Shown here: positions 24,025-31,942 of the stretch, in pieces
Position numbering within the stretch: position 1 is the stretch's first letter
Layout: each line of letters begins with the position of its first letter
Origin: Bradyrhizobium liaoningense
GTDB taxonomy: Bacteria; Pseudomonadota; Alphaproteobacteria; Rhizobiales; Xanthobacteraceae
DNA: 64,000 nucleotides
Direction: 5' to 3'
NCBI RefSeq assembly: GCF_018130785.1
Contig: NZ_JAFCJT010000001.1
Span: 1,178,001-1,242,000 of the forward strand
The notes under the pieces: generated by a model
Told to the model about the DNA's origin: nothing
The model's database searches: none
What the model saw: the letters and a program-made list of their open reading frames with translations, nothing else
Translations under genes and position numbers: made by a program

Positions 24025-25746
24025 TCACCCCGTCTCAGTCTGCTTCCCAGTCCTCTGCATGAAATCGAAGTCGCAGCCCTCGTCGGCCTGCATGATGGTC
24101 TCGTTGAACAGCCAGGCGTAGCCACGCCGCGCCTCTTCGGGTGCTGCGGCCGGCTTCAATGCGGTGCGCCGACGCTCCAGCTCGGCAGCATCGACCAGCA
24201 GCTCGATGCTGCGCCTGGCAACATCCAGGCTGATCATGTCGCCGTTCTTCACCAGCGCGAGCGGCCCGCCGACGGCGGATTCCGGCGTGATATGAAGCAC
24301 GATGGTGCCAAACGCGGTGCCGCTCATGCGCGCATCCGAAATGCGCACCATGTCCTTGGTGCCGCCGCGCGCGAGCTTCTTCGGGATCGGCAGATACCCC
24401 GCCTCGGGCATGCCGGGCGCGCCCTTGGGGCCGGCGTTGCGCAGCACCAGCACGTCGTCGGAGTTCACGTCGAGCTCGGGATCATCGACCCGCAAGGTCA
24501 TGTCCTCGACGGATTCGAACACCACCGCGCGCCCCGTGTGCTTCAACAGCTTGGGGCTCGCGGCCGACTGCTTGATGACGGCGCCGCGCGGCGCGAGGTT
24601 GCCGTGCAGAACGGCAAGGCCGCCTTCCTTCTTGATCGGATTGTCGCGCGGGCGGATCGCGTCCTGGCCTGGCACGTCCTCCGCATTCGCCACAACATCG
24701 CGCAGCGTCTGGCCGGAGATGGTCTTGGCGTCGAGATCGACGAGGTCGCCAAGCTGTGCCAGCAATTTCGGCACGCCGCCGGCGTGGTGGAAGTGCTCCA
24801 TGTAATGTTCGCCCGACGGCTTGAGATCGACCAGCACCGGCACTTCGCGGCCGATCTGGTCGAACACCTCGAGGTCGAGCCGATGCGGCGAGCGATGCGC
24901 CATCGCCGTCAGATGGATCAGGCCGTTGGTCGAGCCGCCGATGGCCTGAAGCACGACCTGCGCGTTCCTGAACGATGCCGGCGTCAAGAGTTCGCTCGGC
25001 TTCGGCCCCTTGGTCTTGGCCATCTCCGCCGCAACCCGGCCGCTCGCTTCAGCCAGACGGAAGCGCTCGGCATGCGGCGCCGGGATCGTCGCACTCATCG
25101 GCAGCGAGAGACCCATGGCTTCGATCATGCAGGCCATGGTCGAGGCCGTGCCCATCACCATGCAGGTGCCGACCGACGGCGCGAGGCGGCCATTGACCGC
25201 CTCGATCTCGGCATCGTCCATTTCGCCGGCGCGATACTTGCCCCAGAGACGGCGGCAGTCGGTGCAGGCGCCGAGCACCTCACCCTTATGGTGGCCGACG
25301 ACCATCGGCCCGACCGGGATGACCACGGTCGGCAAATCGGCGCTGATCGCGGCCATGACCTGCGCAGGAAGGGTCTTGTCGCAGCCGCCGATCACGATCA
25401 CCGAATCCATCGGCTGCGCCCGGATCATCTCCTCGGTGTCCATCGCCATCAGGTTGCGCAGATACATCGAGGTCGGATGCGCGAAGCTCTCGGCGATCGA
25501 GATGGTCGGAAACACGAACGGCATGGCGCCCGACAGCATCACGCCGCGCTTCGCGGCCTCAATGATCTGCGGGACGTTGCCGTGGCAGGGATTGTAGTCG
25601 CTGTAGGTGTTGGTGATGCCGACGATCGGGCGCTCCAGCGCGTCGTCGGAATAGCCCATGGCCTTGATGAACGCCTTGCGCAGGAACAGCGAGAAGCCGG
25701 CATCGCCATAGCTGGTCAGACCCTTGCGCAAGCCACTCGTCATCAT
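24025..25746 (-). CDS. IlvD/Edd family dehydratase, probably sugar-acid dehydratase
   Basis: This 573-residue iron-sulfur dehydratase has the cluster cysteines in NPCHGN (Cys54), GGCDKT (Cys122) and ACTDC (about 161-164), and the conserved RISDARMSGTAFG near the C terminus. Enzymes of this size and motif set include dihydroxy-acid dehydratase and the arabinonate/xylonate/gluconate dehydratases. Placement in a TRAP-transporter operon opposite a GntR regulator argues for a catabolic aldonate substrate, giving a 2-keto-3-deoxy acid. GAGGAG lies 4-7 nt before the paired ATGs at 25746 and 25743; the TTG at 25758 is part of that ribosome-binding region. Confidence 0.82.
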   Translation of the reverse strand: MMTSGLRKGLTSYGDAGFSLFLRKAFIKAMGYSDDALERPIVGITNTYSDYNPCHGNVPQIIEAAKRGVMLSGAMPFVFPTISIAESFAHPTSMYLRNLMAMDTEEMIRAQPMDSVIVIGGCDKTLPAQVMAAISADLPTVVIPVGPMVVGHHKGEVLGACTDCRRLWGKYRAGEMDDAEIEAVNGRLAPSVGTCMVMGTASTMACMIEAMGLSLPMSATIPAPHAERFRLAEASGRVAAEMAKTKGPKPSELLTPASFRNAQVVLQAIGGSTNGLIHLTAMAHRSPHRLDLEVFDQIGREVPVLVDLKPSGEHYMEHFHHAGGVPKLLAQLGDLVDLDAKTISGQTLRDVVANAEDVPGQDAIRPRDNPIKKEGGLAVLHGNLAPRGAVIKQSAASPKLLKHTGRAVVFESVEDMTLRVDDPELDVNSDDVLVLRNAGPKGAPGMPEAGYLPIPKKLARGGTKDMVRISDARMSGTAFGTIVLHITPESAVGGPLALVKNGDMISLDVARRSIELLVDAAELERRRTALKPAAAPEEARRGYAWLFNETIMQADEGCDFDFMQRTGKQTETG

Positions 25747-25787
25747 GCCACTCCTCAAGTTGCCATTGTGGTACAGCCTGCCCCTCG

Positions 25788-25863
25788 ATTGTCAATAAGA
25801 TTGGTCCATATTGTCGCGGTTTCTGGCCTGAGACACCGCTTTTGACCACGAATTATTGACAAT
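25788..25863. promoter_or_regulatory. Inverted operator-like pair in the divergent dehydratase/GntR promoter region
   Basis: ATTGTCAATAA (25788-25798) and TTATTGACAAT (25853-25863) are a perfect 11-bp inverted pair, 65 bp centre to centre. Each contains TTGACA reading outward, so each may also be the -35 element of one of the divergent promoters. A GntR-family protein bound at both would cover both promoters. No good -10 hexamer was seen. Confidence 0.55.
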
Positions 25864-25916
25864 CCAGCCCGTCCCTGCTCCACAGGACGGACCGGCCGAA
25901 GCCGGAGGCTGAGGGG

Positions 25917-26603
25917 ATGTCCGACATTCGCACCGCTGAGGCAATGCCGGTCCGGCGCGACGACCCGGACGACGTCGTCGCGCGGCTGGAGGAGGACATC
26001 ATCTTCGGCCGCCTGCCGCCGGGTGCGCGCCTGACCGAAGACGCGCTGATGTCGCGCTACGGCACCTCCCGCCACTTCGTGCGCCAGGCGCTGGTCGATG
26101 CCGAACGCCGCGGCATCGTCCGCCGCGAGAAGAATGTCGGCGCCACCGTGCGGTTCTACTCGGCCGAGGAAGTCCGGCAGATCTACGAGGTCCGCGAGAT
26201 GCTGACGCGACAGGCCGCGCTGATGATCCCCCTGCCCGCGCCGCAAGCCCTGATCGACGAACTCTCCGCCTTGCAGCGGGACTATTGCGCGAAGGCCGAC
26301 ATCCGCGACCTGCGCGGTATCCACGAAGCCAACGACGCCTTCCACGTCGCGCTGTTCGCAGCCTGCGGCAACCCCTATCTGGTGCGTTCGCTCCAGGACT
26401 ACATGAACCTCACGCTGCCGATGCGCGCCAAGAACCTCGCCGACCGCGAGGGTCTCGCCCAATCGCGCCGCCAGCACGAATTGATGATCGAGCTGTTGAA
26501 GGGCCGCGACAGCTGGGCGCTGGCCCAGCTCTGTGTGGATCACATGCAGTTCAGCAAGGCGGACTATCTGGCGCGGATTTCTGGGGGCGAGGCACGGCAG
26601 TAG
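25917..26603 (+). CDS. GntR family regulator, FadR (FCD) subgroup
   Basis: This 228-residue repressor-type protein has an N-terminal winged helix (VVARLEEDIIFGRLPPGARLTEDALMSRYGTSRHFVRQALVDAERRGIVRR) and an FCD effector domain. That domain shows the metal-binding pattern Asp/His in HEANDAFHVALFAACGNPYL and SRRQHELMIELL. GGAGG is about 8 nt upstream of the ATG. It is divergent from the dehydratase/TRAP operon and so is its likely regulator, responding to a small carboxylate. A diverged copy of its last ~30 codons occurs at 29826-29919. Confidence 0.88.
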   Translation: MSDIRTAEAMPVRRDDPDDVVARLEEDIIFGRLPPGARLTEDALMSRYGTSRHFVRQALVDAERRGIVRREKNVGATVRFYSAEEVRQIYEVREMLTRQAALMIPLPAPQALIDELSALQRDYCAKADIRDLRGIHEANDAFHVALFAACGNPYLVRSLQDYMNLTLPMRAKNLADREGLAQSRRQHELMIELLKGRDSWALAQLCVDHMQFSKADYLARISGGEARQ

Positions 26604-26619
26604 GCTTCGCTTCGACGTC

Positions 26620-27078
26620 TCAGGAGTTCGCGACCGGCCGGCACGCGACGAGGACTGTGCCGATGCATTGCAGCACGATTTCGCGTTTCTGATTACGGAG
26701 ATGTATCTGGTTGCGGACGACACCCCTGTCGGGATGCGACTTGGTTTCGCGCTTCTCCAGAATCGTCACATCAAGACCAAGCTCGTCTCCCGGGCGCACC
26801 GGCGTGGGCAACCTGAGTTCATCAAAACCGAGCCCGGCCAGGACACGAAGCGAAAACGGCTGGGTCTTGCTCAACAATGAAATGAGGATTGCGAAGGTGT
26901 GAGCACTTGATGCCGTCAACCCCGCAAAGACCGAGCGTGCGGCAGCTTCCTCATCGACATGAAAGGGCTGCGGGTCGAACTTCCTGGCAAATTCAATGAT
27001 CTCGTCCTTCGATACCTGATACGGGCCCGCCGTCCGCAATCTGCCGACCTCAGCCTCGTCGAAATACAGGATGGCCAT
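26620..27078 (-). CDS. MaoC-like hot-dog dehydratase
   Basis: This 152-residue protein has the MaoC/R-hydratase pattern: EFARKFDPQPFHVDEEAAARSVFAGLTASSAHTFAI, in which FDPQPFHVD holds the catalytic Asp and His. Later, LPTPVRPGDELGLDVTI is the hot-dog core strand. Members hydrate enoyl-CoAs or act as related thioester enzymes. The ATG at 27078 is chosen; an in-frame TTG lies directly before it. It converges with the GntR gene (16-bp gap). No partner fatty-acid genes adjoin it. Confidence 0.8.
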   Translation of the reverse strand: MAILYFDEAEVGRLRTAGPYQVSKDEIIEFARKFDPQPFHVDEEAAARSVFAGLTASSAHTFAILISLLSKTQPFSLRVLAGLGFDELRLPTPVRPGDELGLDVTILEKRETKSHPDRGVVRNQIHLRNQKREIVLQCIGTVLVACRPVANS

Positions 27079-27173
27079 CAACGCCTCCCAAGCGCTGGCT
27101 GGATGTGATGCCTACCCGTCCCGCCGCTCAAGGTCCGCAGATGGCGCGGATCGGCGCTACCGCACATGCACGT

Positions 27174-27587
27174 TCAGTACCGCCTCAGCAGACCGCGATC
27201 CACGCCGGCATCGCCATAGTCGGCGCAGGCCGCTTTTGGGTTCTTGATCAAGTCCGCCCGAACGCGTCTGAACGTCTTGCCGGCCGCGTCGGACACCTCG
27301 GGGCGGAACTTGCCGGGGTCGTAGGTCTCGCCGTCGCGGGCCTTGATGGCGGCGGCATAGGCGTCGATCATGGCCATCGCGGCCTCGGGGCTGCCGAGCA
27401 GCCGGGCGCCGAGCTGAACGCCGCCGGCACCATCGACCTCGTAACCGTCGCATCGCTGCTCCAACACGACGGAGGCCGTTACGAGCTGGTCGAGGAATGT
27501 CGCCTCGGCGTCGCTGAGGGCTGCGGCTCGCGCAAGCTCTGAGACGATCATCGCGAGCATCGCGACAGCGGATAGCGCGACTTTCAA
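27174..27587 (-). CDS. Small secreted hypothetical protein
   Basis: This 137-residue protein begins with a signal-peptide-like segment (KVALSAVAMLAMIVSELARAAAL). The mature part has Cys residues in EQRCDGYEVD and AACADYGD that could pair. The start is TTG, overlapping the stop of the upstream gene (TTGA at 27584-27587), with AGGGG 6-10 nt before it; coupled translation makes this rare start plausible. I do not recognise the family. It is likely co-expressed with the GlsB-like membrane protein. Confidence 0.6.
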   Translation of the reverse strand: MKVALSAVAMLAMIVSELARAAALSDAEATFLDQLVTASVVLEQRCDGYEVDGAGGVQLGARLLGSPEAAMAMIDAYAAAIKARDGETYDPGKFRPEVSDAAGKTFRRVRADLIKNPKAACADYGDAGVDRGLLRRY

Positions 27588-27847
27588 GCGCGCCCCTGAC
27601 GGCCCATGACAAGCCCGTACAGGAAGAGGAGAATGATGGCGCCGACGATGCTCCCGATGAAGCCGGCGCCCTCCCCGAACTTATACCATCCCACGGCCTG
27701 ACCGAGCCAGGTCGCGACGAACGCGCCGACGATTCCCAAAATCGTCGTCAGGATAAACCCCGTGGGCTCGGATTTGTCGCCGGGCATGATGAATTTCGCG
27801 ACTACGCCGACGATAAATCCAATGATGATCGTCCAAAGGATACCCAT
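27584..27847 (-). CDS. GlsB/YeaQ/YmgE family small membrane protein
   Basis: This 87-residue inner-membrane protein belongs to the transglycosylase-associated/GlsB family. It has three hydrophobic helices and the family pattern GFIVGVVAKFIMPGD, GFILTTILGIVGAFVATWLG, and GAGFIGSIVGAIILLFLYG. The family is linked to general stress responses; its biochemical role is unclear. The ATG at 27847 has GGAG 8 nt upstream; the one at 27853 is too close to it. A perfect FNR/FixK-type box lies about 95 bp upstream. Confidence 0.85.
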   Translation of the reverse strand: MGILWTIIIGFIVGVVAKFIMPGDKSEPTGFILTTILGIVGAFVATWLGQAVGWYKFGEGAGFIGSIVGAIILLFLYGLVMGRQGRA

Positions 27848-27934
27848 GTCCATCGCTCCATTCGGTCGGTTTGCACATCAACGTCTGAAGGAATGCGTGA
27901 TCGCTTGATGGGCCAGACGATCCCGGGAACGACG

Positions 27935-27948
27935 TTGATCTAGATCAA
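27935..27948. promoter_or_regulatory. Perfect FNR/FixK-type binding site
   Basis: TTGATCTAGATCAA is a perfect 14-bp palindrome matching the TTGAT-N4-ATCAA consensus used by FNR, Anr and rhizobial FixK proteins. It lies almost exactly midway (about 95-98 bp) between the GlsB-like start (minus) and the transglutaminase start (plus). A class-II position would place a start site near 27900 or 27983. No clear -10 was found, so which gene it serves is open. Confidence 0.75.
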
Positions 27949-28038
27949 TGGGCGGAAGCGGCCGGGCCGAAAGCTGGTGCCTGCTCTCTTGCGCGGGAAG
28001 GCGCTCAATGCGCTCCGCAACGCGAAGCGGATCAACGC

Positions 28039-28944
28039 ATGGCGATCATAGGCGAGATCACGCACACCACGACCTACCGCTATGCAAAGCCGGTGAGGTT
28101 CGGCACGCACCGGGCGATGTTCCTGCCGCGGCGCGGCGCCTCGACCCGGCTGCTTCGCTGGTCAGCTTCCACCAGCCTGTCATCAAAGGTGCACTGGGTC
28201 ACCGACTCCCGTTCCAATGCCGTTACGGTGATGGACTTCAGCGAACCCGGCAGCGAGCTGACGTTCACGTTCAAGGTGCGCGGCGTCTATTTCGGCATCA
28301 AGGGCCTGGAGTCGTTTCCGCTCGAGCCGAGGGCCGAGGAAGTGCCCGTGCAGTATACGCCGGACGAGTGGACCGACCTTGCCGGGTATCTGCGTCCGCA
28401 TGCCGACGATCCGGACGGCAGCCATGCGGCGTGGACCAAGAGCTTCGTTGCCGGCGATCAGGACCGGACCGCCGACGTGCTGCACCGCATGCTGGGCTCG
28501 TTTCGCAGCGAGTTCGCCTATCGCGGAAGAGATGCGGAAGGCACGCAGTCCCCCAGCGAGACGCTGCGCACCAAATCAGGCACCTGCCGGGACTTCGCTT
28601 GGCTGATGATCGAGACGTTGCGCCGGCTCGGGTTCGCGTCTCGTTTCGTCAGCGGCTATCTCTACGACGCATCGCTCGATGGCGGCGCGGTGGGCATGAC
28701 CGGCTCCGGCGCGACCCACGCATGGGTGCAGGTGTTCCTGCCCGGCGCCGGCTGGCTCGATTACGATCCAACCAACAGCCTCAGCGACGGCTTCGACCTC
28801 ATCCCCGTGGCCATCGCGCGGCATCCGGGCCAGGCCGTGCCGCTGGCCGGCTCGTGGTTCGGCGATCCCGGCGACTATCTCGGCATGTCGATCAATGTCG
28901 CCGTTCACAAGATCGGCGAAGTGCTGGATCCTTCGGAGGGATAA
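28039..28944 (+). CDS. Transglutaminase-like (TGc) domain protein
   Basis: This 301-residue cytosolic-looking protein has an N-terminal beta-rich Bact_transglu_N-type domain (ITHTTTYRYAKPVRFGTHRAMFLPRRG) and a papain-like transglutaminase core. Its catalytic triad is Cys183 (SGTCRDFAW), His227 (THAWVQVFL) and Asp243 (YDPTNS). Proteins of this layout are thought to be proteases or amidases rather than crosslinkers. No signal peptide is visible. The potassium-channel-like gene starts 32 bp downstream, so the two are probably one unit, possibly under the FixK box upstream. Confidence 0.85.
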   Translation: MAIIGEITHTTTYRYAKPVRFGTHRAMFLPRRGASTRLLRWSASTSLSSKVHWVTDSRSNAVTVMDFSEPGSELTFTFKVRGVYFGIKGLESFPLEPRAEEVPVQYTPDEWTDLAGYLRPHADDPDGSHAAWTKSFVAGDQDRTADVLHRMLGSFRSEFAYRGRDAEGTQSPSETLRTKSGTCRDFAWLMIETLRRLGFASRFVSGYLYDASLDGGAVGMTGSGATHAWVQVFLPGAGWLDYDPTNSLSDGFDLIPVAIARHPGQAVPLAGSWFGDPGDYLGMSINVAVHKIGEVLDPSEG

Positions 28945-28976
28945 GTGCCGAAAGATCCGCGCGGCGGCCGCTGACC

Positions 28977-29807
28977 ATGGCGCTTGATCGCAACAGCACG
29001 AGGGGACATGGGCTGCTCGATGCAGTCGTCGTCCCATTCGAGGCCCTGAAAGGCAGGATCCGACAGCTCTATGAAGGTGACACATTCGGCTGCATCAAAT
29101 TCCGATACGCCCTGCTTGCACTCGATATCGTCACGGTCCTGTTCATCATCGCGACCTCTTTCCTGCCTCGCAACAGGGCCATCGAATCGCTCGATGTCGT
29201 GTTCGGCGTCCTGATCCTTGCGGATTTCGCGGCGCGGATGATCATCAGCCGCCAGCCGCTGCGCGACCTGGCGCGGCTTTCGACCTGGACCGACATCGTC
29301 GTCATCATTTCGTTCCTTGCGCCGCTTGCCGGAGAAGCCGGCGGCTTCCTGCGTGCATTTCGAACATTGCGACTGCTGCGTGACTATCAGATGGTGGCGC
29401 GGCTGCGGGTCGATAGCGCCTTCTTCCGCCGAAACGAGGAAGTCGTCTTTGCGGTCGCGAACCTCGGGGTGTTCATCTTCGTGATGACAGGGATCGTCTA
29501 CGAGACCCAGAAATCTCACAACCATCAGATCGCGAACTATGCAGACGCGCTCTACTTCACGGTCACCGCACTGACCACGACCGGCTTCGGCGACATCACC
29601 TTGCCCGGCACCGTCGGACGCCTGATCACCGTCGTCATCATGATCTTTGGCGTGACCTTGTTCCTGAATCTCGCCAAGGCATTGCTCGCGCCGTCCAAGG
29701 TCCGCTTTCCCTGTCCGGTCTGCGGTCTACAGCGCCATGACGTCGACGCGGTGCATTGCAAGGCCTGTGGGACGGTATTGAACATTCCCGATGAGGGCAT
29801 GGACTAG
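28977..29807 (+). CDS. Voltage-gated potassium channel-like protein with C-terminal zinc ribbon
   Basis: This 276-residue integral membrane protein has Kv-type topology. The S1-S3 region starts near FRYALLALDIVTVLFIIATSF, an S4-like charged helix is FLRAFRTLRLLRDYQMVARLR, and the pore loop with selectivity filter TTTGFGD lies near residue 200, followed by a final helix. The C terminus carries CPVCG-x9-AVHCKACG, a four-cysteine zinc ribbon not usual in Kv channels. ATG 28977 is in a frame that stays open far upstream, but that part is a shadow of the transglutaminase gene. It likely conducts K+; gating by redox or metal through the ribbon is speculation. Confidence 0.82.
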   Translation: MALDRNSTRGHGLLDAVVVPFEALKGRIRQLYEGDTFGCIKFRYALLALDIVTVLFIIATSFLPRNRAIESLDVVFGVLILADFAARMIISRQPLRDLARLSTWTDIVVIISFLAPLAGEAGGFLRAFRTLRLLRDYQMVARLRVDSAFFRRNEEVVFAVANLGVFIFVMTGIVYETQKSHNHQIANYADALYFTVTALTTTGFGDITLPGTVGRLITVVIMIFGVTLFLNLAKALLAPSKVRFPCPVCGLQRHDVDAVHCKACGTVLNIPDEGMD

Positions 29808-29825
29808 GCCGCGTGCCGGCGCGAG

Positions 29826-29919
29826 TGCCGCGACAGCTGGCAGCTCTGGGTCGACCACATGCAGTTCAGCAAGTCGGATCATCTCAAGCGCATCGCTGAG
29901 GACGAGGCCGGGCGCTAGC
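29826..29919 (+). pseudogene. C-terminal remnant of a GntR/FCD regulator gene
   Basis: The sequence still reads in frame as DSWQLWVDHMQFSKSDHLKR followed by IAEDEAGR and a stop, matching the last ~30 codons of the GntR gene ending at 26603 with a 9-bp deletion and scattered changes. No start or DNA-binding domain remains. It probably derives from a paralogous regulator. The rest of the 29808-30096 gap shows nothing recognisable. Confidence 0.7.
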
Positions 29920-30096
29920 TAAGCAAGTTCCTGCCACGAAACGAGCTGTATAGATCCGAAACGGGAACGTCGCTAGCCCGAGCGCGTTGGAAGGCCTGAG
30001 CGAGATTCATTCCCGTCGTGCTTCGGACGTGGCAGATAACGACTCATCGGAGCGTGTCAGCCCAAGGGAGGGCTGGCTACCGCGCAGGTTTGAACA

Positions 30097-31290
30097 ATGA
30101 GGGTCTGCGGAGCGATGCGGGCCGGTTTGTTCATGGCATTGATTGCAGCGGCCTGGCTCGGCGGACAGGTCCAGGAGTCCCTCGCACAAACGCAGCCTTC
30201 CGCTTCTCCGAGTGATCCCGGGAAAGCCACTCCGCGAAAAGAAAGCGCCCCCAGGAAAGAAACGAGACGACCTGCGGACCCATTTACGATGGGCTTCGTA
30301 ACCGGTACGCCGCAATGCACTGAATTCGCAATAGCGCAGGATATTGCGACCACACTGGCCAGTGGCCAGGAGTCGGGCCCTCATGGCGAAGTCGCTTTGC
30401 GGGTTGTGCCAATCGTGGGAAACGGCGGCAGCCGCAGCATCCTGGACGTGCTCACCCTGGCGGGTGCCGACGTGGCGATCGCACCTGTTATCCTGGTCGA
30501 CCGGCTCCGGGAAGCAAAGACGTTCGGAGACATCTCTCACAAGCTAGTCTACATCGCCCCGCTCCATGTCGAAGAGTTCCATCTCCTCGCGCGCCCGGAG
30601 ATCGCAAGCCTGGCGGATCTTGCGGGGAAGAGGGTCAATCTCGGCGAGGACGGCAGTGCCAGTGCGGTGCTTGGCCGCGAGGTGCTGAACCGTCTGGGCG
30701 TCAAGATCATCGAGTCCAACCTGGGACCGGACGCCGCACTGGAGGGGATGCGGAAGGGAGACATCTCCGCCGCCCTATTGGTCTCGGGAAAACCAGTCAG
30801 CTTCCTCGCGCGCGTTGGGCAAGCCGGGGGTGTTCACTTCTTGCCCATTCCCTATTCCAAGGAGCTGCTGCAGCAAGACTACCTGCCATCGACGCTCCGC
30901 CACGAAGATTACCCGAATATCCTGGGGATCGATGCAACTGTCGACACGATCGCGATCAAATCCGCCCTCTTCGCCTACAACTGGCCGCCCCGCAACGAAC
31001 GGTTCCGGCTGTTGGAGTTATTCGTCCAGACACTGTTCACGCGCTTTCCTGAATTTCTCGGCGACGCACATCACCCCAAATGGCGCGAGGTGAACCTGGC
31101 CGCGCTGCTCCCCGGATGGCGACGATTCCGACCGGCAGAGCGCTGGCTCCAGCAGCAATCCGGCGGCGAGGCCGCGCTTCGCAAGGCGTTCGGCCGATTC
31201 CTCGAAGGAAAGCCAACCGCCAATCCGCCAGACCGCGAAGAATTGTTCCGGGACTTCCTGCGCTGGCGAGAACGCAATCCGGGCAAGTGA
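30097..31290 (+). CDS. TAXI-family TRAP solute-binding protein
   Basis: This 397-residue exported protein has a signal peptide (to about residue 31, ending ESLAQ) and a basic Pro/Arg linker. The TAXI fold then shows MGFVTGTPQCTEFAIAQDIAT, GNGGSRSILDVLTLAGADVAIAPVILVDRL, VYIAPLHVEEFHLLARPEIASLADLAGKRVNLGEDGSASAVLG. TAXI proteins deliver substrates such as glutamate or other acids to fused TRAP permeases. No permease gene is adjacent, so it is an orphan or has another role. The start at 30097 has a GCAGG-like site; an ATG at 30115 is an alternative. A 14-bp tandem repeat begins at its stop codon. Confidence 0.75.
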   Translation: MRVCGAMRAGLFMALIAAAWLGGQVQESLAQTQPSASPSDPGKATPRKESAPRKETRRPADPFTMGFVTGTPQCTEFAIAQDIATTLASGQESGPHGEVALRVVPIVGNGGSRSILDVLTLAGADVAIAPVILVDRLREAKTFGDISHKLVYIAPLHVEEFHLLARPEIASLADLAGKRVNLGEDGSASAVLGREVLNRLGVKIIESNLGPDAALEGMRKGDISAALLVSGKPVSFLARVGQAGGVHFLPIPYSKELLQQDYLPSTLRHEDYPNILGIDATVDTIAIKSALFAYNWPPRNERFRLLELFVQTLFTRFPEFLGDAHHPKWREVNLAALLPGWRRFRPAERWLQQQSGGEAALRKAFGRFLEGKPTANPPDREELFRDFLRWRERNPGK

Positions 31291-31306
31291 GCAAGCTTTG
31301 GCGAGC

Positions 31307-31362
31307 AAACCTCGGCAAACAAACCCCGGCAAGAAAACCTCGGCAAGAGAACCTCGGCAAGA
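31307..31362 (+). repeat. Four tandem 14-bp repeats upstream of a secreted-protein gene
   Basis: Units at 31307, 31321, 31335 and 31349 read AAACCTCGGCAAAC, AAACCCCGGCAAGA, AAACCTCGGCAAGA and GAACCTCGGCAAGA. Weaker units extend left into the TAXI gene stop and a partial one runs right into the ribosome binding site at about 31368. The array occupies the whole gap before the ATG at 31379. The unit length (14) is not a multiple of three. Confidence 0.9.
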
Positions 31363-31378
31363 ACCTCGGGAGGTGTCG

Positions 31379-31942
31379 ATGCGCAACGCGCTTGTGAGGA
31401 CAACCCTGGTTGCGTTACTCGCCTTGATCGCCGACGTGAGGCGTCCCGCCGCCCAATTTGCTCCCTTCTGGCCGCCAGAGCCGCAGACGCTCGCACCGAC
31501 CGCCGCGCCACCGGCCGACCAGGCGGAGCAAACCAGGACAGCCCCTCACCGAAGCAGCAAGGTGCACAGGAAGCACGAAGTCGTTCGTCCGCCGCCAAAT
31601 CAGCGGAAGGTCGCCGAAAAAAACGGATACAAGCGGGTCAGCGATCTCGTGAACTTCCCGAAGTTCTTTCCGGGCCTCGGCATCATCTTCGTCAAGCCCG
31701 ACACTTTGCCGCTGGGGCCGTTCCTGTGCTTCGATCGCAGGGATCGTCTGGTGGCGACCGTGTACATGGTCCCGAACGAGGACATCGACGATCACAAATC
31801 ATTGGAGGGGGCGGGGTCCGCGGCACCAGTTGATCACGTCAGTCTCTACTTCAACCCGGGTCACCCCGGCGTGGATGTACCGCATTACCACGTGGTGCTC
31901 TGGCATGTGACCAGCAAACAGGAAGCGCGCGTTGCGAAATGA
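31379..31942 (+). CDS. Secreted hypothetical protein
   Basis: This 187-residue protein has a signal peptide (MRNALVRTTLVALLALIADVRRPAAQ), a Pro/basic linker to about 85, and a compact domain with FFPGLGIIFVKPDTLPLGPF, CFDRRDRLVATVYMVP, and DHVSLYFNPGHPGVDVPHYHVVLWHV. The His-rich end suggests metal binding. I cannot name the family. The ATG at 31379 has GGGAGG 5 nt upstream and follows the 14-bp repeat array; a longer frame from 31298 reads through the repeats and is rejected. Probably co-transcribed with the TAXI gene. Confidence 0.7.
   Translation: MRNALVRTTLVALLALIADVRRPAAQFAPFWPPEPQTLAPTAAPPADQAEQTRTAPHRSSKVHRKHEVVRPPPNQRKVAEKNGYKRVSDLVNFPKFFPGLGIIFVKPDTLPLGPFLCFDRRDRLVATVYMVPNEDIDDHKSLEGAGSAAPVDHVSLYFNPGHPGVDVPHYHVVLWHVTSKQEARVAK

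Noticed and set aside
27948..28976. Long open frame continuous with the channel gene, suggesting a 619-residue fusion
   Set aside because: The part before 28977 is the shifted frame of the transglutaminase gene and has no protein-like motifs; the channel has a proper start at 28977.
31307..31362. CRISPR-like repeat array
   Set aside because: The 14-bp units are directly adjacent with no spacers and no cas genes are near.
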